A DNA stretch of 64,000 nt, from positions 164,603 through 228,602 of the forward strand of contig NZ_BCVA01000005.1 of assembly GCF_001591505.1 (NCBI RefSeq). The letters are read 5' to 3'. The DNA comes from Neobacillus niacini NBRC 15566 (GTDB lineage Bacteria > Bacillota > Bacilli > Bacillales > Cytobacillaceae). A program made the position numbers and the translations under genes. This document shows, piece by piece, positions 9,941 to 20,085 of this stretch (its first letter is position 1; every line of letters begins with the position of its first letter). A model generated the notes under the pieces. It was given only the letters and a program-made list of their open reading frames with translations, was not told where the DNA came from and did no database searches.

Positions 9941-11263
9941 ATGTTCTGGTTCATCATACTTTTTCCGCTATTAATTTATCCATGGGGCTTTGATCCATAC
10001 TATACATCGACAAAGACTGGATATTTATATGCATTTGTCCTTTGTACGTGGCTATACATACTGTTCAAGAGAAAGTACAAAACGTTAAAGCCTGATAAGG
10101 GTGATTCAGTTGTTGTTACTTTGTTGTTAGTGTTCCTAACTTTAATAGAAATTTCAACAGTATTCTCCCCAAATAAATATACATCTGTGTACGGTTTGAT
10201 TGATCGTAAAGAAGGACTTATATCTTATTTTTGCTATTTCAGCGTTTTCCTTTTTTCTTATCGATTAATTGATGAGGAGAAATTAAATAAAGTTTCTTCT
10301 AGTATAGCCTTGGTCTCTTTGATTGTATCAATATATGGAATATTGCAGCATTATAGTTTAGATATATTTCCAAGGAATAGTTCAATGAGGAATTATGAAG
10401 GGGTGACTTATACTTTCTTCGATAATCCTAACTTCTTTGGATCGTATCTTGTGTTGGTTATGCTGATAACAATACCATTCTATTTGAATTCTAAAAATAA
10501 AATATTCCAGTTTATTTATTTTATCTCGCTTTGTTTATCGTTTGTAGCTCTTATTTTTTCGAATACAAGGAGTGGATACCTGGGGGTGCTCATTGGATTG
10601 GTTTTTCTTACATTTACTGTTGTAATAAGACGTAAACACCTTTGGAAGAAGTGGATAATATTAGCATTTACATTTATTTTCCTCTTATTTTTAATAAACA
10701 CTAGCGAACAGGGGTATTATGCAAATCGGATAAATTCTGTGTTTAAGGACTCTTATAGGCTCGCAACCAACCAAGGTTCTGGTCATGAAGGCTCATCGCG
10801 CTTATTTATCTGGGAAAACTCATTGCCTTTAGTAAAAGAATATTTTTGGGTAGGTTCCGGACCTGATTCTTTTGAATTTGTGTTTCCTAATAATAAAAAG
10901 AACATTGCATTTATGAATAATTCAATTGTAGATAAGGCACATAACGAATATTTACAGATTGCAATTACACTTGGTGTTCCGGCACTTTTAACCTACTTAT
11001 GTTTTCTTTATTTAATTCTAAGAAGAGCATTTCAGGCAGTTCAATTGACTGAAGGCAAAGAAAAAGTAATCTTTTATGGCTTAATTGCAACAATTATTGG
11101 CTATCTTGTTCAAGCATTTTTTAATATAAGTACGGTTCCTGTAGCACCAATTTTCTGGTCAATACTTGGGATTACTTTAGCAAAATCAACAATTGTCATT
11201 AATAATGCAAAATGTAAAAATGGGGAAGTAGGTAAGGTAGAGATCATAAACCAAACTGCTTAA
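9941..11263 (+). CDS. O-antigen ligase / polymerase family membrane protein
   Basis: A 440-residue polytopic protein with about 10-12 membrane segments. It contains the Wzy_C-type region with NTRSGYLGVLIGLVFL and the later large loop ending DKAHNEYLQIAITLGVPALL. The His-Asn-Glu context before a hydrophobic helix (AHNEYLQ) is typical of O-antigen ligases and polymerases. Gram-positive homologues act on teichoic-acid-like or exopolysaccharide precursors, or on glycosylated proteins. No glycosyltransferase gene is nearby, so the substrate is unknown. It interrupts the usual ysxE-valS adjacency and looks AT-rich, suggesting later insertion. AAGGAG lies upstream of the ATG. It is not in an operon with the T-box-controlled valS. 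Confidence 0.75.
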   Translation: MFWFIILFPLLIYPWGFDPYYTSTKTGYLYAFVLCTWLYILFKRKYKTLKPDKGDSVVVTLLLVFLTLIEISTVFSPNKYTSVYGLIDRKEGLISYFCYFSVFLFSYRLIDEEKLNKVSSSIALVSLIVSIYGILQHYSLDIFPRNSSMRNYEGVTYTFFDNPNFFGSYLVLVMLITIPFYLNSKNKIFQFIYFISLCLSFVALIFSNTRSGYLGVLIGLVFLTFTVVIRRKHLWKKWIILAFTFIFLLFLINTSEQGYYANRINSVFKDSYRLATNQGSGHEGSSRLFIWENSLPLVKEYFWVGSGPDSFEFVFPNNKKNIAFMNNSIVDKAHNEYLQIAITLGVPALLTYLCFLYLILRRAFQAVQLTEGKEKVIFYGLIATIIGYLVQAFFNISTVPVAPIFWSILGITLAKSTIVINNAKCKNGEVGKVEIINQTA

Positions 11264-11305
11264 TTACTCATATAGTATAAATAACAAAAATTTTGGTTAT
11301 CATTA

Positions 11306-11335
11306 TTGACGTCTAGAACACTTTTTGGGTAGTAT
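11306..11335 (+). promoter_or_regulatory. Candidate sigma-A promoter of the valS T-box transcript
   Basis: TTGACG (11306-11311) and TAGTAT (11330-11335) have an 18-bp spacer, just upstream of the T-box leader. Confidence 0.5.
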
Positions 11336-11344
11336 AAACAATAT

Positions 11345-11606
11345 AATAAAAAAAAAGCCACGACAGGGAAGAGTACGACGTTAATCTGCTTAAAGAGAGG
11401 GAACCATTAGCTGAAAGGATTCCTAAGCAGACACTCGGAAGGTCGCCCTTGAGCTTCTTCAGCGAACGGATTAACATCCCACTAGTTGAGGACGGATCAA
11501 ATCCGTTATCCATTTAAGCGCCAATCAGTTTCTTTATGATTGGAAAAAAGGTGGTACCGCGAAGCAAACTCCATTCGTCCTTTTATGACGAATGGGGTTT
11601 TTTGTT
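11345..11606 (+). ncRNA. T-box riboswitch leader, valine type
   Basis: A leader before valS has the hallmarks of a T-box: a stem I with AGTA and AGAGAGGGAA elements, and the T-box sequence AAGGTGGTACCGCG (11548-11561). The T-box is followed by a terminator stem (ACTCCATTCGTC / GACGAATGGGGT) and TTTTTTG. Uncharged tRNA(Val) would pair with the specifier and the UGGU of the T-box, favouring the antiterminator and read-through into valS. A GTC codon at 11442-11444 in the 3' side of stem I is the likely specifier. I inferred it from position and the downstream gene, not from a folded model. Confidence 0.92.
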
Positions 11607-11655
11607 TGTCTAGTTTTATTTAAATGACAGAAAAAGAAACTAAGGAGATGGTCAA

Positions 11656-14301
11656 ATGGAAACAAAAGAAATTACCATGCCGACGAAATATGATCCACAG
11701 TCGATTGAGCAGGGACGATATGATTGGTGGGTTAAAGGTAAGTTTTTCGAAGCGCAAAATGATGAAGGAAAACAGCCTTATACAATCGTTATTCCACCGC
11801 CAAACGTAACGGGGAAGCTGCACTTAGGGCATGCTTGGGATACAACATTACAAGATATCGTTACACGTATGAAGCGGATGCAGGGCTATGATGTACTATG
11901 GCTGCCAGGTATGGACCATGCTGGAATCGCGACACAAGCGAAGGTTGAAGAAAAACTTCGTGGCGAAGGCAAAAGCCGTTACGACCTAGGACGTGAAAAG
12001 TTCGTTGAGGAAACATGGAAGTGGAAGGAAGAATACGCCTCCCATATCCGCCAACAGTGGGCAAAACTAGGTTTAGGTTTAGACTACAGCCGTGAGCGTT
12101 TCACACTTGATGAAGGTTTATCAGCAGCGGTACGTGAAGTATTTGTCACTTTATATAACAAGGGTCTTATTTATCGCGGCGAATATATCATCAACTGGGA
12201 TCCATCAACAAAAACAGCCTTATCAGACATCGAAGTTATCTACAAGGATGTTCAAGGTGCTTTTTATCATATGAAATATCCGTTAGCGGACGGTTCTGGA
12301 CACATTGAAGTAGCAACAACTCGTCCAGAAACCATGTTAGGTGATACGGCAGTTGCTGTTCATCCAGAAGATGAGCGCTATAAGCACCTAATTGGCAAAA
12401 CCGTTATCCTGCCTATCGTTGGCCGTGAAATTAAGATTGTTGGCGATGACTATGTGGATATGGAATTCGGTTCTGGGGCCGTTAAAATTACACCAGCACA
12501 TGACCCGAACGATTTTGAAATTGGGAACCGTCATAATCTTGAGCGCGTTCTAGTTATGAACGAAGATGGCACAATGAATGACAGAGCCGGAAAGTACAAA
12601 GGGTTGGACCGTTTTGAATGCCGCAAGCAAATTGTTAAGGACCTCCAAGAACAAGGCGTTCTATTCAAAATTGAAGAGCATTTGCACTCTGTTGGCCATT
12701 CTGAGCGCAGCGGGGCAGTAGTTGAGCCATACCTTTCAACACAATGGTTTGTTAAAATGCAGCCGCTGGCAGACGAAGCTATCGCCCTACAAAGTAAGGA
12801 AAATAAAGTTAATTTTGTACCAGATCGTTTCGAAAAAACCTACCTGCATTGGATGGAGAACATTCGCGACTGGTGTATTTCAAGACAGCTTTGGTGGGGC
12901 CACCGCATTCCTGCTTGGTACCATAAGGAAACTGGTGAAGTTTACGTTGGTCATGAAGCTCCTGCAGACAGCGAAAACTGGGAGCAGGATAAAGACGTAT
13001 TGGATACGTGGTTTAGTTCGGCACTATGGCCATTTTCCACAATGGGCTGGCCAAATGTAGAAGCAGAGGACTTTAAGCGCTTCTTCCCAACCGATGTACT
13101 CGTAACCGGTTATGATATCATCTTCTTCTGGGTATCCCGGATGATTTTCCAAAGCTTGGAATTTACAGGTGAACGACCATTTAAAGACGTTCTCATCCAT
13201 GGTTTGGTTCGTGACGAACAAGGACGTAAGATGAGTAAATCCCTAGGTAACGGTGTGGATCCAATGGATGTTATCGCAAAATACGGTGCCGATTCATTGC
13301 GTTACTTCCTTTCAACCGGAAGCTCTCCAGGCCAGGATTTACGTTTTAGCTTTGAAAAAGTTGAATCGACTTGGAACTTTGCCAATAAAATTTGGAATGC
13401 TTCTCGTTTTGCATTGATGAATATGGATGGCATGACATATGATGAAATCGATTTTAGCGGTGAAAAGTCCGTTGCAGATAAATGGATTCTAACTCAATTA
13501 AATGAAACCATTGAAAGTGTTACCAAACTTTCAGAGCGTTATGAATTCGGAGAAGCCGGCCGTGCACTATACAACTTCATCTGGGATGACTTCTGTGATT
13601 GGTACATTGAGATGGCAAAACTTCCGCTATATGGTGAGGATGAAGCAGCAAAGAAAACTACTCGTTCGATTCTTGCACACGTTCTTGATCAGACAATGCG
13701 TTTGTTACATCCGTTCATGCCATTCATTACCGAGGAAATCTGGCAGAACCTCCCTCATAATGGAGAGTCAATCACAACTGCTAAGTGGCCAGAAGTGATT
13801 CCAGCTTACTCTGATGAACAAGCCGCTCAAGAAATGAAGATGTTAATGGAAATGATTCGTTCCGTACGAAACATTCGTGCTGAGGTAAACACGCCAATGA
13901 GCAAGAAGATTAAAATGCTTGTAAAGGCGAAGGATGATTCAGTACTAAAAGCACTTGAAAAGAACCGGAACTATATCGAAAAATTCTGTAACCCAGAAGA
14001 ATTACAATTGGGAACAAACCTTGAAACACCAGAGAAGGCAATGACGGCTGTTATTACCGGCTTGGAAATTTATCTTCCACTAGAAGGTTTAATTAACATT
14101 GACGAAGAAATTGCTCGTCTACAGAAAGAATACGACAAGTTAACGAAAGAAGTAGACAGAGTTGAAAAGAAGCTAAACAACGAAGGCTTTATGAAAAAGG
14201 CACCGGAGAGTGTAGTTGCCGAAGAACGGGCAAAGGAAAAAGACTATCGTGAAAAAAGAGCGCTAGTAGAGGCTCGTATAAATGAGTTAAAAGGATTATA
14301 A
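11656..14301 (+). CDS. valS: Valyl-tRNA synthetase
   Basis: A class I aminoacyl-tRNA synthetase charging tRNA(Val), with an editing (CP1) domain that removes mischarged threonine. The 881 residues carry the HIGH-type motif HLGH at 56-59 in [15 protein letters not shown], the editing-domain block [16 protein letters not shown], and the KMSKS loop at 525-529. A C-terminal coiled-coil tRNA-binding arm spans roughly 815-881 ([17 protein letters not shown]). The ATG follows AAGGAGATGG. An upstream in-frame extension exists only as alternative frames and is not needed. It is controlled by the T-box just upstream. Confidence 0.98.
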   Translation: METKEITMPTKYDPQSIEQGRYDWWVKGKFFEAQNDEGKQPYTIVIPPPNVTGKLHLGHAWDTTLQDIVTRMKRMQGYDVLWLPGMDHAGIATQAKVEEKLRGEGKSRYDLGREKFVEETWKWKEEYASHIRQQWAKLGLGLDYSRERFTLDEGLSAAVREVFVTLYNKGLIYRGEYIINWDPSTKTALSDIEVIYKDVQGAFYHMKYPLADGSGHIEVATTRPETMLGDTAVAVHPEDERYKHLIGKTVILPIVGREIKIVGDDYVDMEFGSGAVKITPAHDPNDFEIGNRHNLERVLVMNEDGTMNDRAGKYKGLDRFECRKQIVKDLQEQGVLFKIEEHLHSVGHSERSGAVVEPYLSTQWFVKMQPLADEAIALQSKENKVNFVPDRFEKTYLHWMENIRDWCISRQLWWGHRIPAWYHKETGEVYVGHEAPADSENWEQDKDVLDTWFSSALWPFSTMGWPNVEAEDFKRFFPTDVLVTGYDIIFFWVSRMIFQSLEFTGERPFKDVLIHGLVRDEQGRKMSKSLGNGVDPMDVIAKYGADSLRYFLSTGSSPGQDLRFSFEKVESTWNFANKIWNASRFALMNMDGMTYDEIDFSGEKSVADKWILTQLNETIESVTKLSERYEFGEAGRALYNFIWDDFCDWYIEMAKLPLYGEDEAAKKTTRSILAHVLDQTMRLLHPFMPFITEEIWQNLPHNGESITTAKWPEVIPAYSDEQAAQEMKMLMEMIRSVRNIRAEVNTPMSKKIKMLVKAKDDSVLKALEKNRNYIEKFCNPEELQLGTNLETPEKAMTAVITGLEIYLPLEGLINIDEEIARLQKEYDKLTKEVDRVEKKLNNEGFMKKAPESVVAEERAKEKDYREKRALVEARINELKGL

Positions 14302-14312
14302 TAAAGATATCG

Positions 14313-14346
14313 AGACGAGTCCTATAGTAGGATTCGTCTTCTTTTA
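14313..14346 (+). terminator. Intrinsic terminator between valS and folC
   Basis: AGACGAGTCCTA / TAGGATTCGTCT with a TAG loop is followed by TCTTTT. It probably attenuates rather than fully separates valS and folC, which are cotranscribed in B. subtilis. Confidence 0.65.
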
Positions 14347-14370
14347 GAAAATAAAGATGGGGTGGCCAAA

Positions 14371-15693
14371 ATGTTTACAACTTATAACGAAGCCCTTGAA
14401 TGGATACACGCAAGATTAAGGCTTGGGATTAAACCAGGACTTTCCCGAATGGAATGGATGATGGAAAAGCTCGGGTCTCCAGAGCGGAAAATGAAAACTG
14501 TTCATATTGGCGGAACAAATGGGAAAGGGTCAACTGTAACCTTCTTACGCAATATTCTCGAAGCAGCAGGCTATACCGTAGGTACGTTTACATCACCATA
14601 TATTGAACAATTTAATGAGCGAATCTCTGTAAATGGGAAGCCCATCAGTGACGAAGAAATCCTGGAGTTAACCAATGTGATTCGTCCCCTTGCAGATGAA
14701 TTAGAAGAAACCGAGCTTGGCGGACCAACCGAGTTTGAAGTGATTACAGCGATGTCTTTCTATTATTTTGCCAATATCAATCAAGTGGACATGGTTATCT
14801 ATGAAGTGGGCTTAGGCGGAAGGTTTGATTCTACTAATATTATTCAGCCAATCGCTTCTATCATTACAAACATTGGGTTAGATCATACAAATATACTAGG
14901 GCACACCTACGGAGAAATTGCTTTTGAAAAGGCAGGCATTATTAAAGAAGGGATTCCTACTTATACTGCCGTAAAAAATGAAGAAGCAATGAAGGTCATA
15001 GAGGAACAGGCTGGAAAAAAGCATGCCCCACTATTTCGATTGAATCAGGATTTTACCATTACCTCCCACAGCCCACAAGCTAATGGAGAGATGTTTTCAT
15101 TAGAAAGCAATATCGATAAAATCGAACAGTTGCAAATCAGCATGATTGGTCAACATCAAACAGAAAATGCAGCCTTAGCGGTAATGGCTGTTCAAGCTAT
15201 CAATCAAGATGGGGATTTTTCCATAAGCGAGGATGACATTAGGACAGGCTTAAAGAAAGCCTATTGGCCAGGAAGATTCGAAATCCTTTCTCATCGTCCA
15301 ATTGTCATTATTGACGGCGCTCATAATGATGAGGGAATTTCGGTACTGGTTAAGGAACTTTCTACTCGTTATTCTAACTATCATATTAATATTGTATTTG
15401 CAGCCTTAAAAGATAAAAAGTTGGACCAAATGATTGCCCAATTGGATCAAGTTGCAGATAGAATCTCCTTCGTGTCATTTGACTTTCCTCGTGCTGCTCA
15501 AGCAAAGGATTTATTTGGAATCAGTAAATCCAAAAATAAAGCAATGGAAGACAAATGGGACACACATCTAGCAGAGATTATTAATTCTTTAAAGAATGAT
15601 CAGATTCTAGTCGTAACAGGCTCTTTGTATTTCATTTCTGAGGTTAAACTTTATTTGAGTGAATTTTTGAAAAACAAGACGATTTCACTATGA
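14371..15693 (+). CDS. folC: Folylpolyglutamate synthase / dihydrofolate synthase
   Basis: It adds glutamate residues to folates (and to dihydropteroate), a Mur-ligase-like ATP-dependent reaction. The P-loop GGTNGKGSTV lies near residue 50. Also visible are the GLGGRFDSTN block, the carbamylated-lysine region GEIAFEKAGIIK, and IIDGAHND in the C-terminal domain. The ATG at 14371 gives 440 residues starting MFTTYNEALEWIH, like B. subtilis FolC (MFTAYQ...). It has GGGGTGG 5 bp upstream. A GTG nine bases earlier is in frame but lies inside that ribosome site. Confidence 0.95.
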   Translation: MFTTYNEALEWIHARLRLGIKPGLSRMEWMMEKLGSPERKMKTVHIGGTNGKGSTVTFLRNILEAAGYTVGTFTSPYIEQFNERISVNGKPISDEEILELTNVIRPLADELEETELGGPTEFEVITAMSFYYFANINQVDMVIYEVGLGGRFDSTNIIQPIASIITNIGLDHTNILGHTYGEIAFEKAGIIKEGIPTYTAVKNEEAMKVIEEQAGKKHAPLFRLNQDFTITSHSPQANGEMFSLESNIDKIEQLQISMIGQHQTENAALAVMAVQAINQDGDFSISEDDIRTGLKKAYWPGRFEILSHRPIVIIDGAHNDEGISVLVKELSTRYSNYHINIVFAALKDKKLDQMIAQLDQVADRISFVSFDFPRAAQAKDLFGISKSKNKAMEDKWDTHLAEIINSLKNDQILVVTGSLYFISEVKLYLSEFLKNKTISL

Positions 15694-15718
15694 CAGGCTC
15701 CTAAATTTTTGGTAAAAT
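15690..15718 (+). promoter_or_regulatory. Candidate sigma-A promoter of the GGDEF gene
   Basis: ATGACA (15690-15695) and TAAAAT (15713-15718) are spaced by 17 bp. They overlap the folC stop and precede the 15765 start. Confidence 0.45.
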
Positions 15719-15764
15719 AGAATTATCTTGATTTCAAAATAACCTTTTGATAGGAGGGGCTAGA

Positions 15765-17480
15765 TTGACAGTTGCCGCAAAAACAAAACGAAATATATTT
15801 CTAGTATGGCTCTTGCTCGTTCCAGCAGGATTGTGGTTTACCTATCAAACTTATCCTCCTCACATTTCAGGTAAATGGTTAGATATTGCAGCATTTTTGA
15901 TTTTAACATCGGTTGTTGCCTTTATGCCGATGGTCATAAATAATACGCCTATTTTCTTAATTCAATGGGTATCACTCGCTACATTCTTAAGTTTCGGAAT
16001 ATTTGTTGAAATGATTTTTGCGCAGGCTGCAGTCATTGTGTTATTACTCAGGCTGCGTCTACAAAAGGAGCAACTTTTCCGTTTACCGCTAAACTTGATC
16101 ATGTTTTTTCTAGTTTCTTTAGTCAGTGGTGTCGTTTACTATGCACTTGGTGGACAAACAGGTCCTACCATTATAAATAATCTGCATTCTCTTGCACTTG
16201 CAGCAGTTTATGCTGTAGTGAATTACTTCCTAAATCAGGTCATTATTTCATTTTATTTATATTTTATCTATAAAAGTAAGGAATCCTACTTTGGCAAAGA
16301 TTTCATTGTGGAGACAGTTACCACATTTATGACTTTGCCGCTTGGCTTTGTACTCTATATGTTTTATAACTTTCAAGGACTATTAGCGCTATTTATTGTA
16401 GCTGTTCCATTTGCAAGTTTATCAATCATATTCAAGCTTTATTATTCAAGTCAAAAAATCAACGAATATTTACAGAAGGCTGCTGAAATTGGTCACCAAA
16501 TGGCTGAACGCCTTGAGGTGGATGGAGTTATTGACCTTTTTATGCAGAAACTAAGTGAAATGCTTCCCGTTGACTATGCCTACATTTTTGATGTCATCAG
16601 TGATGACGAGCTTCAATTAGTCCGCCGCATTCAGTGTGGGACTGGAATTACTACGGAGAATGCTAAAATCAAAAAAAATCAGGGCATAAGCGGTTTTGTA
16701 TGGGAGAAGAAAAAAGGTTACTTATATCATTCAAAAAAAGATTGGAAGCCGTTTACGAAGGGATATCTTCCTAGTGACGCAGAAAGTGTATTAGCGGTTC
16801 CGATTGTCAGAAATAAAAAAGTCATTGGGGTCTTATTACTTGCTTCAAAGCAAAAAAGAGCTTATGAGAGATCACAGTTGATGATCGTTGATATCCTATG
16901 TTCGTATTTTGCAGTTGCCATCGATAATGCAAAGCATTACGAAATTACAAAAACGCAGAGTGAACGCTGCGCCTTAACGAAATTATATAATTATCGGTAC
17001 TTCGAAAAATTACTAACGGAGGAATTCGATAAGCTATTCCAATTCGAACGAAAAGTCCTGTCGTTAATCATTCTTGATATCGACCATTTTAAAGAAGTCA
17101 ATGACACATATGGGCACCAGAGCGGAAATGAAATCCTTTGTGAGTTGGCAGCTAGGTTAAGTAATCTTGTAGGTTCACGGGGAACAGTCGCCCGATACGG
17201 CGGTGAGGAATTTGTGGTGTTGCTGCCAGAGGCTGATAAAAAAGAGGCCTATCATCTTGCAGAATTGATAAGACAATCTATCGCCAACTGGCCATTTACC
17301 TTGCAGCAATCCTTAGAGCTAACACAACAGCAGGTGAAGATTACCGCATCAATTGGAGTGGCGACTGCTCCTGAGGATGCGGAGGATCCACTTGCTTTGG
17401 TGAGGCATGCAGACAGGGCGTTGTATGTGGGGGCGAAGAGGGCTGGAAGGAATCGGGTGGCGGAGTATTCATCATGCTAA
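15765..17480 (+). CDS. Membrane-anchored GAF-GGDEF diguanylate cyclase
   Basis: The 571-residue protein should make cyclic-di-GMP from two GTP. The first 220 residues hold about six to seven membrane helices. A GAF domain (about 240-395) and a GGDEF domain (about 400-571) follow. The active-site loop is intact, RYGGEEF, and the metal-binding Asp is in ILDIDHFKEVNDTYGH. The product-inhibition RxxD site is not evident; the equivalent stretch before RYGGEEF is VGSRGTVA. The start is TTG at 15765 behind TAGGAGGGG; a TTG at 15747 lies within the ribosome site. No EAL or HD-GYP domain is present. It sits between folC and the type IV pilus genes, next to a PilB with cyclic-di-GMP-binding motifs. Confidence 0.88.
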   Translation: MTVAAKTKRNIFLVWLLLVPAGLWFTYQTYPPHISGKWLDIAAFLILTSVVAFMPMVINNTPIFLIQWVSLATFLSFGIFVEMIFAQAAVIVLLLRLRLQKEQLFRLPLNLIMFFLVSLVSGVVYYALGGQTGPTIINNLHSLALAAVYAVVNYFLNQVIISFYLYFIYKSKESYFGKDFIVETVTTFMTLPLGFVLYMFYNFQGLLALFIVAVPFASLSIIFKLYYSSQKINEYLQKAAEIGHQMAERLEVDGVIDLFMQKLSEMLPVDYAYIFDVISDDELQLVRRIQCGTGITTENAKIKKNQGISGFVWEKKKGYLYHSKKDWKPFTKGYLPSDAESVLAVPIVRNKKVIGVLLLASKQKRAYERSQLMIVDILCSYFAVAIDNAKHYEITKTQSERCALTKLYNYRYFEKLLTEEFDKLFQFERKVLSLIILDIDHFKEVNDTYGHQSGNEILCELAARLSNLVGSRGTVARYGGEEFVVLLPEADKKEAYHLAELIRQSIANWPFTLQQSLELTQQQVKITASIGVATAPEDAEDPLALVRHADRALYVGAKRAGRNRVAEYSSC

Positions 17481-17507
17481 AATCATAAAAATTGCTTATT
17501 AATTATA

Positions 17508-17560
17508 AAGAACAAGACCCTGGACTGACGGTGCAAGAAAGGGTCTTGTTCTTTTTTACT
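17508..17560. terminator. Bidirectional terminator
   Basis: AAGAACAAGACCC pairs with GGGTCTTGTTCTT, followed by TTTTTT on the plus strand and preceded by an A-rich stretch for the minus strand. It serves the convergent GGDEF gene and the minor-pilin operon. Confidence 0.8.
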
Positions 17561-17575
17561 TTTTTTCAGATAACT

Positions 17576-18856
17576 TTAATTGTAAACAACATCGTCAACC
17601 AAAGCATCGATATTGTCGCCCCATTGAAGCGTTTTAGTATCACTATCAAATGTTGTACCACAATTCTTTTGTATATCTTGACGTTTTGCATCAGTAAGAT
17701 TTTCGTCAACATATACGATATTGTTTGAATCTGTTGTATTGAAATTTTGATTCGCTTTGTAAATATATAATTTCCCTCTAATAATAGCATTACCAGCTGT
17801 TAATTTCCCTTTTACACACATTGTATTTTTTGCCCCAATAAGGATATCATGATTTAGTTTAGCGGTCACGGTGCCTCTAATGAGAGAAAAATACGTTTTA
17901 TCCGTATTATCATTAAACTCAAGTCTACCCTCAGCTATGAGATTTCCTCCAACTAAGAGATTCGTTTTCCCTGCAGCTACGAAGTGGCTACCAAAAGTAA
18001 CATTCCCCTTCGCTTCGATATTTACCTCAGTAACATTGATTAAGTTCTTACTTAATACTAGGTTATCACTATAGACTTTTAACTTTGATTTATTACCTAC
18101 ACCATCCATTGTAAGTGTCCCAGTAGCACTTTCCGAGACATAAATGGTTCCAGGATAGCTTTGAAAGTTGGTAGTAAAAGTCATATTGGGGCTTGTAATG
18201 ATAATGCCATTTGGGCAATCACCTTGTAAGAAATAAACAGTATTTTGTGGATCAATACATTTTGTATCTATATTAGGATCTAACGTAGGTTTATCAACTT
18301 TCGGTATATCGGATATTACTGGAGCTATATCCGCAACAATAGTTATAGCACTAAGATCGATACTCATATCTGTACTTAGCTTAGAAGTATCGGTACCATT
18401 AGTTCCTGTTACGGTGAAATTAACCACTATTTTTTTATTAGCACTGTCATATTCAGCAAATAGATTATCTGCTTTTCCAGAAATCTTTTTTTCATTTACT
18501 ATATAGTATGTGTCACTTCCAGCAACTGTAGTTTTTGTTAATCCCTTTCTTATCTCATTATTTATTGTATCTTTAATATCCGTTGCAATCTTTTCCACTG
18601 TAATAGTTGGGTCAGTAAGGTACTTGTTTTTATATTCCTGCTGTTTTGTTTTATATACGTTTTTAACTGCTACATGGTAATAGGATATTCCCATTTCTGC
18701 AATTGCAACCGATTGTGAAGAGGATTCAACCACTTTATTTTGTTTGACACTACTAAAAGATTGGCCCATAAATGCTAGAATAAGAGTCATAAAGACAGTA
18801 ATAATCATTAACACAGTAACGAGAGAATATCCGTGTTCATTTTTTAAAATCTTCAT
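17576..18856 (-). CDS. Large minor pilin, PilX/GspK-like, with beta-solenoid body
   Basis: The 426-residue protein has a type III prepilin leader (MKILKNEHG) followed by YSLVTVL and a hydrophobic helix. The peptidase should cut after Gly9. Position 5 of the mature protein is Thr, not the usual Glu; this is typical of tip pilins of the GspK/PilX class. After a Ser/Lys-rich helical part, the C-terminal half (about 220-390) is a run of short beta strands with regular Gly, Asn and Val (IYVSESATGTLTMDG, NIEAKGNVTFGSHF, LLVGGNLIAEGRLEF). This suggests a beta-solenoid like bactofilin-type or adhesin folds. It is the last gene of a three-gene minus-strand operon; its ATG overlaps the upstream stop by 1 bp. 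Confidence 0.78.
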   Translation of the reverse strand: MKILKNEHGYSLVTVLMIITVFMTLILAFMGQSFSSVKQNKVVESSSQSVAIAEMGISYYHVAVKNVYKTKQQEYKNKYLTDPTITVEKIATDIKDTINNEIRKGLTKTTVAGSDTYYIVNEKKISGKADNLFAEYDSANKKIVVNFTVTGTNGTDTSKLSTDMSIDLSAITIVADIAPVISDIPKVDKPTLDPNIDTKCIDPQNTVYFLQGDCPNGIIITSPNMTFTTNFQSYPGTIYVSESATGTLTMDGVGNKSKLKVYSDNLVLSKNLINVTEVNIEAKGNVTFGSHFVAAGKTNLLVGGNLIAEGRLEFNDNTDKTYFSLIRGTVTAKLNHDILIGAKNTMCVKGKLTAGNAIIRGKLYIYKANQNFNTTDSNNIVYVDENLTDAKRQDIQKNCGTTFDSDTKTLQWGDNIDALVDDVVYN

Positions 18857-19335
18857 TAATAATCAGCTCCTTTCAACCTATACAATTGTGCTTCAATAGA
18901 AACTTTATTTGCTGGGTCAACCTTGTCAGAAGCAATAATTGTTAATGTGGTATCACCGCTTGCCTGGCTTGGAATAATATTCGATTTGCTCTTTATTACA
19001 CTGCCATCAGCCTGTTTAATTTCTAAATTAATACATATTTTAGGATGACTGTATTCTACTGTTTCATAGACGGTAGGATCAGCAGTTAATCTGCTCTTAA
19101 TAACGATTTTACAACTTGGGTTTTCAATGTCGTAGGACTTTACTGTTTGATGATTTTTAATTAAATTTGTTAGAATGATGTTGGTTTCCTGAATCATGAA
19201 ATTTTTAGAAAAGGATTTCTGAGAATATTGAATCCCTTGAAAAAATACACCCCATATCACTACTCCAATAATAGAAATAATGGAAACAACGGCGAGCAAT
19301 TCAATAAGTGTAACACCACGTTCATTTTCATTCAA
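18856..19335 (-). CDS. Minor prepilin (PilW/GspJ-like)
   Basis: The 159-residue product has the prepilin signature NERG / VTLIELLAVVSIISIIGVV, with Glu at position 5 of the mature chain. A short globular domain with two Cys (near residues 72 and 95) follows. Such minor pilins form the priming complex at the pilus tip and are processed by the prepilin peptidase at 26694. The gene is in the middle of the minus-strand minor-pilin operon, 12 bp after the previous gene and overlapping the next by 1 bp (TAATG). Confidence 0.85.
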   Translation of the reverse strand: MNENERGVTLIELLAVVSIISIIGVVIWGVFFQGIQYSQKSFSKNFMIQETNIILTNLIKNHQTVKSYDIENPSCKIVIKSRLTADPTVYETVEYSHPKICINLEIKQADGSVIKSKSNIIPSQASGDTTLTIIASDKVDPANKVSIEAQLYRLKGADY

Positions 19336-19347
19336 TTTACTCAGCTC

Positions 19348-19839
19348 CTATCTAACAATAAACCCATATGTTTCGCTTATTTGATTTTTCTTATCATTTT
19401 GAACCATTACGTGAATGTAGTGTAATTTATAAGGGCTAGTCGAATAGTAAGGACTGCTAGGATCATTTGGAATTTCGGGAGTTTTCTTTACTTTAATAGA
19501 AAGTTTACGACTACTATTAGTACTTTCAAATTTAAAGAAAGTAGAATCCTCCGAAAAGTTATATTTTACACTATTAATTTCTACTTCTGGTGAAAGGACA
19601 GAACTAGGATTTGAATTTGCTAGTTTATTTTTTAATGTAGAAGAATCCTTCCATTCTAATAATACTTGTTTAGCTGTATTGATGGCTTGAGACTTATCTC
19701 CGTTATTCTTATTCATCATCCCCATTTGGGTGAAGAAACCCATTAAAGATATTAGAATAATGGATAAAATAGTCACAGAAGCAAGAACCTCAACCAAGGT
19801 TATACCTTTTTCACAATTCAATTTCTTCAATTTACTCAT
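19348..19839 (-). CDS. Minor prepilin (PilV/GspI-like)
   Basis: The 163-residue product has the leader MSKLKKLNCEKG and then ITLVEVLASVTILSIILISL, with Glu at position 5. This makes it a type IV prepilin. The body ends with a beta-rich part (KLHYIHVMVQNDKKNQISET). It is the first gene of the minus-strand operon of three minor pilins, divergent from the main pilus operon. The 246-bp gap to 20086 contains a TATAAT on the minus strand near 19970 and a small inverted repeat TAGAC / GTCTA, but I see no convincing full promoter. Confidence 0.86.
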   Translation of the reverse strand: MSKLKKLNCEKGITLVEVLASVTILSIILISLMGFFTQMGMMNKNNGDKSQAINTAKQVLLEWKDSSTLKNKLANSNPSSVLSPEVEINSVKYNFSEDSTFFKFESTNSSRKLSIKVKKTPEIPNDPSSPYYSTSPYKLHYIHVMVQNDKKNQISETYGFIVR

Positions 19840-20085
19840 TCCCTTCTGGGAGCAAAATATAGGTTAATGGATATATCTGAACAAAATATTTAGACAAAAA
19901 ATAACAATTTTCAGTAGATAATGCCTATAAAATGTTTTACAGCTTCTTTCAAACTATCCAAAAGTATTATACAATATCTAATAGACGTTTTTTGTCTATT
20001 TTTAGTATTTGCTGAAAAAAATATAAGCTTTTGGAAGAAATTGTTGTTTAATAGAACATAGAACGGGTAAAAGGGATGTGAATGA

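Noticed and set aside
17492..17790. Small frames on both strands over 17492-17790
   Set aside because: They are shadows of the terminator and of the 3' end of the minus-strand minor pilin.
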